36,454 bases of DNA from an uncultured Oscillospiraceae bacterium (GTDB taxonomy: Bacteria; Bacillota; Clostridia; Oscillospirales; Oscillospiraceae): NCBI GenBank assembly GCA_944387125.1, contig CALXDT010000157.1, positions 1 to 36,454 of the forward strand, in the 5' to 3' direction. Below the pieces are notes generated by a model, which worked only from the letters and a program-made list of their open reading frames with translations, did not search any database and was not told where the DNA came from. Made by a program: the position numbers and the translations under genes. Shown here one piece after another: positions 21,201-27,200 of the stretch (position 1 is its first letter; each line of letters opens with the position of its first letter).

Positions 21201-24200
21201 GATTGCGGTGGGCAGAGGCCTTCACCAGCACGTTCTGCGCCTGCCTGATTTGCGCGCTGGCATCCACCGAAGCGTAGATCCGATCCCGGTCATCCACCGC
21301 CGCGATATTCACACCCACGCCGGTGCTTGCGCCGGTAATCGCCGCGGAGCCGCCGATCATCCGCCCATTGGTCTTGGAGGATGCGGTGACAGATGCGTCT
21401 TGGTTCAGGGTGATTTCCGCGCCCTCGCCGATTTCCGCCTTGGTAAGGCTGTCCGCGAAGAGCATGGCCACAGAACCGGCCAGAGCCGCTTTCGCGTCCT
21501 CTCCGCCGGAAATGGAGCCGGCAATGGCTTCGGCATAGTAGTTGACGCTGGCCAGATAATTCAGCATATCCACGATTTTCAGCAGATCGTCGGTGCCGAT
21601 GGCAACATCGATCCCCACAACGCCGTTTTTCGCCTCTGCCAGCTTAATGTTGATTAAACCCTTTTTGCTGTCTTCGGTGACGTCCACCGTAAACAGATCC
21701 TGGATTCCCAGAGGGAATTCATAGTCGCTGGCATCCACGCTCAGCTTCCGGGCGCTGACCGTAAGGTCGTCACCCGTGATCCGAGCATTGCTGCCCACCA
21801 GAGCCTCCAGGACATTTTCCGCATAGATCAAAGCGAAGGAGGCGCCCATGCCAACCGCAGTGCCGCCTGCGCTGACGCCGCCGGCTCGAACGGCCAGCTT
21901 GGACTGATCCAGCGCTTCCACAGCAATATCGCCGCCGTTGACCACGGCATCGGGATTGATCTGGGCAATGCCCTTGCCCACAGCCTTGAGAATGGACACG
22001 GCGCCGGCAAAGCCGAGCTTTCCGCCGCTGCCGGAAACGCTTCCGGCCAAAGCCTGGGCGCCCAGCAAACCGCGGTACTTGCCATCCATATTCTGGGTCA
22101 GGGCGGCGGTCACACGCACGTCCCCGTCACCGCTGCCGCTGCCCTGGGCATTGACGTTCCCGCCCAGGGTGGCAAAGGCCTGGTTTCCGTTGATCGACAC
22201 GGCTACGCCCATAGCCACATTGTTGCTGCCCTCCTCGGGAACCACCGCAGCGCCGGTACCCAGGGTGCGGAAGTTCGCCCGGTTCTCACTATGGACTTCC
22301 ACGGATTCTGCGTTCAGCGTGCCATCCAGCACGGCGCTGGCAATATGCTCGGTGACATTGGCTCCGGCTGCAGCGGCAATGTTAAAGGACTGCTCCTTCT
22401 TGGCGCTGTCATCCAGATCCTGTCCCACAGCGCCGCCGGCATTTTCGCTGGCCTGTCCCAGAGCCTCGCCCGCGGAGCTGTTGCCGGTGGTGGGGCTGGT
22501 GGGCAGGTTGATATTCAGCGCCTGCAACAGCATGGGCAGCACGGGAAGACCCTGCGCAGCATTGCCCAGCTTGGTCATAGCAGGATTGGCATAGCTGTTG
22601 ATCTTATTCATGATGGTGATATTCAGGGTAGGCTGAGATTCCCCGAAGCTGACGGTATTGAAAACCTCCCGCACCTTATCCAGGTAACGGTCCAGACTGG
22701 CGCCCACCACCGTGGCCAGACCCGCAGCCTCATCTTCGTTGGAGGTAATGGCCTCGATCTTAGCCTTGCCCTTGGCGGAACCATCACCACGGAACGCGGC
22801 TTCCACATCAGAGCTGGCCATGTTTACGCCCACTGCCGCGCCGACGGCAGCATCACCGCCCACCGCGAATCCGGAAGCGGTGCTGTAGGTCTGCCCCCGC
22901 TGGTAAGCCTTGATCCAGAGATTGACGGTTTCCAGGACATCCTCAGTCAGTTCCTCGTCGGTCTGGATCACGTTGCCGCCATCCAGCTGCAGCTTGGAAC
23001 CGGCGTCAACGATGGCATGCACCAGATTGTCCACCATGGAAAGCGCCACAGAGGCATCAACGGAAATATCCTTCTCATCGGTAGCCACACCGGGGTTGGG
23101 CACAGGGCCGCCCAAGGAAGGAATCTCCTGGGGAAGCTGATCCCGGCGGGCGATGGGGTCACTGCCCGCCACGGAAATGGTATCAATGTCGTTGCGGATT
23201 TCCGCCACCACACTGAGGCTTCCGGCATTCACATTCCGGTTACCGCCCAGTTTGGCTTCGGAGGACGCATCCAGGTCGGTCACGGCCACGGAAGCGCCCA
23301 CACCGACATTCTTGCCTTCCGCGTTTCCGGTGCCGTCCTTATTCTTCTCCGGCAGCCCCTTCAGATCCGCGGCGGCGGTAGCGGTGGTGTAGACCTTCTG
23401 CGCACCCTGGCTGAAAATGGTAACGCCATTCTCCACCAGGATATCTTCGGTTTGAGAAATCTGATCCGCCTCAGCCAGCACGGCGCTGGTATTGGCGTCC
23501 ACCAGAGCGATGGCAGCGGAACCCGCCACGCCCACGTTGGCAGCGCCCGAGCCGGAAATGGCAGAGGTGGAAATCAAATTGCCCACCCCGTCCAACTCGC
23601 CGGGATTGCCGAACTTGACGCTCAGAGCCGCGCTTACCATGTCATAGATCCGCTGGAAGGATACCTTCGCCGTCAGAGCGTACTTATTCAGCAGTTCATC
23701 CATTTTATTCTGGAAGCCGCCGGTAAGCAGGCTCAGCAGGAACTGGGGATCCTGGAACTGATTCGCAAAGTTTGTCACCACGGCCTGGACAAACTCGTCC
23801 AGAAGGGTTTCCGCGGTATCCATAGGTTCTTCCTTGAACTGAGCCGCCAGCATCTGCACCAGCATCTCTTTCAGCGCCTCCGGATCCTTATCGGGGAGCG
23901 CTTCATACTGTTCCTTGAACGCCGGGTCATTTGCCAGCATATCTTCCAGACTGCTGTACCCCTTGATCTCATACAGCGATTCCAGGAGCATCGTCGCCCC
24001 TTCCGTATCCGCAAGATAGGTCAGAAGTTCGGCAAAAATTTCCTCAACGGCTTTCTTTTCTTCCGCTTCCTGAATGTCCGCCCGGATGGTCAGGCTGTCA
24101 GCTTCCAGACGCTCGGCGCCTACATAGGCCGTGTTGCTGTAAGTCACCTTGTTCAGCGCCACGCCGACGCCTACCGCTGTTTCCGAGCTGACGGCGCTGG

Positions 24201-27200
24201 AGTTGGCGCGGATCACGCTGTCGGTATCAATGCGGCTGTTAACCAGCACATCCCCGTCTGCCAAGATCTGCACGCCGTCGCCGATGCGGGCCGAGGAGGC
24301 GTTGTTCTGAATGTTCAGCGCCAGAGAAGCTGCCACCTGAATGCTTCCCTCGCTGGTCTGCGCCTTGGGAGGATTGGCAGTCACGGTCTGCATGGAATTG
24401 GCGTTGACATTCTTGGCTTTCATAAACGCGGACAAGCTCCGGATCATGTTCAGCACAGACGCGGACATCTGATCCGCCTGTCCGGCTTTGTAAGTGGTAT
24501 TGTCCGTTTGCGTGGGATTGCCGCCGCCGCTGATCAGTTTGTCATAATCACCTTGGGAAGTATTCGTGCTGCCGGTGGAAGGACTCTGATTGATTGTGCC
24601 GGTAGCGCCGTTGGAGCTGGCCAGCACAACATGGGTGATACGGCTGATGGATCTGGAATCCACAGTCACATTCTTTGCCGCAATGCTGCGCTCCAGAGCC
24701 GCTTCCGCCGAGTCATTGACTACGGTAACGCCAAAGGCGCCGCCCACAGCCACGCTCCCCCCAACCGCCTTGGCATCCACCTGAACGGTGCGATCCACTT
24801 CAGAGGCAGCCAGGATGTTGACATCGCCGTCAAAAGTCAGTTTCTCTCCGGCGCCCAGGTACGCCTGGGTATTCACGCCGCCTACGGATACGGCCACCAC
24901 AGGAACGATGCTGGTGCCGCCTTGCGCGCCAGCCGCCGCTTCCAGATACTCGGTGCCATCATGCGAAGCGTTGACCAGAATCTCACTGAGAACACCCTCA
25001 CCGAAGTCCACGCCGTCCTCAATCACCGCGGATACATCCACGCCGATCAATGCCACCGCCACGCCGGCGCCGACACCGGTGGAATTCTTCGCGGCCTGAT
25101 AAGCAGGCTCAAAGGGGATGGTCACAAAGCCCAGGGTAAAGCTCCTGCGGGCGCGCTTTCCGGATGCGTCTCCCACAGTGGTGTACCGGCCGGAGCCGGT
25201 GGATTCCACATGCACACGTCCGCCGGAAATGGTGTAACTGCCGTCCTTACCGATCAGCGCTTCATTTTCCGCAGAAGCCAGATGCACGCTGATCGCGCCT
25301 GCCAGGCCAAAGGACACCTCCGGTTTGGAGGGGGTATGGCCGGCCTTGACAATGTTCTCGGAGGCGGTGTATCCCATATCCGCATCCACCAGCAGACCGG
25401 CGGCGGTAATTTCACCCCGCAGGATCCGCGCCGCATTCTTATGATTGAAGATGGTCACGCCCACTGCCGCGCCGATGGCGTTCTTGGGATTGTCTTCCGC
25501 GGTAAAGCCGCCGATAACAAAATCCGTCAGCTCCGGAGTCTTATACAGGGAGGCGTCGGCGCGCTGCTGCGCGTAGGTCACGCCTCTGGCAAGAACCTGA
25601 AGCTCTCCCGCTGCCTTCACAGCGCCGGTGGTATTGATCTCAGCGGTATTGTCGTTGGACACATAGCTGACCACCAGGGCACCCATAAACTGACTGCTTT
25701 TCTTATTCGGATCGATGGGCGTAATCGCGCCTTCCAGTGCGGAGGCGATCCCGCCGCTTCCGGTGATGTATCCGGTCAGGGCGCCAAAGGTTCCGTTGTA
25801 CTCAAAGCCCAGGAGCTTGGCAATAAACTGGTTGGTTTGCTTGGTAGTATAGGTGGACTGCTCCGTTTCGGAGTTGGGGATCGCAATGCTGATGGCGTTG
25901 CTGCGAACAAAGGCGTCGGAAGCCACCCGCACGCCGCCGGTTTCAGAAATCACACTGGCATGATCCCGGATCTTCGCGGAGGTGTTGTTCTGGATCACAA
26001 TCACAGAGGCAAACATGCCGGATTGGGGCTTGACCGAAATCGCGATTGCCGGCTTGCCGGTGGAATAAGCATCTGCCAGCACAGTAGCTTTGGCAGTGAT
26101 GTCCACATCCTTCTGAGCCGTTACGGCGGCATTACCGCCAACCGCAACGTGGGTATCCAGAATCGTAACCACTACCGCAAAGGAGCACTTGGTTGCGCCG
26201 CCCATTGCGTCGGCCAAAAGCACCGCGTTGGAATACGCGTCCAGTTGAGCGGCGGAGCCGCTGGTGATCCTGGCGTTTCCGCCTACGGTGACGGAGGATT
26301 CTCCCTTCAGAGCGGCTACCGCAAAGGGGATTACCTTAATCAGATCATTGGTGGTATCCACGGTAACATTCAGCTCACTGGCCGCCCGGAGGGAACCTCC
26401 CGCGGAGATAATGCCCAGAATGTCCACTTTCGCTGTGCCGTTCTTGTACACAAGCGGCTGGAACTCCAAGGGCAGCGGATCCAGTTCCGGAAGGTATCCC
26501 TTTTCCAGGAGAAGGCTTGCCAGAATATCCACCGCCTGGGCAGCCGTTACACGACTGGTTTCGGAAAGGTAAATGGTCTGGGAAGACGCCGCCTCATACA
26601 GGCTCAGATCCACGCTTAAGGAGCCATCGGGATTCAGATCGTCTTCCACGATTTTCATTTCCCCATCATACAGCGGTTCGTCGCTGCCCACTGCGTAAAT
26701 CAAAACGTTGCTGCCGGAGACGCTGCCGTCCACCAGAATATGCTTGGCGGCGATCCGCACGTTCAGTCCATCGGCAATCAGCCTGTCGATCTGAAGGGTA
26801 TTGCCGCTTTCCGGAGCCGCAATGACGTTGGTAAAGAACAGCTCGTTCTGCGGAAGGGAAAGCTGGGACGTAAAGTCCACATGGGCAACGCCGTCGTCAT
26901 CCGTTTGGTAATCGGTAATTATGTAATCGGTATACGGGAGCGCCTCGCCGGTAAGGGCGTCACCAGTCAGTTCAATGGTGCGCTTGTTTTCCAGTTCATC
27001 GGTAAAGGCGTCGATACCGTTGGAAAGAATCTCAAACTGTTTTGTGAAAGTCAGCGTCAGGATATCATCCGCGATGCTCCCCAGGAAGGTCAACTCCGCC
27101 AGAGCCGCAATGGTGATCTTCAACGCGTCGGAAATTCCGCTTACGGAAATCCGCTGGCTTTCATCCAGGTTCTTGTTCAGCTTGCCGGTAATATGCAGCC

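Noticed and set aside
6205..26619. Very long plus-strand frames opposite the giant gene (about 2,031, 1,636 and 1,442 codons)
   Set aside because: They are mirror images of the codon pattern of the minus-strand gene. They lack ribosome sites and promoters, are rich in His, Arg and Gln in a shadow-like way, and show no domain. The GC-rich repetitive gene simply leaves few stop codons antisense.
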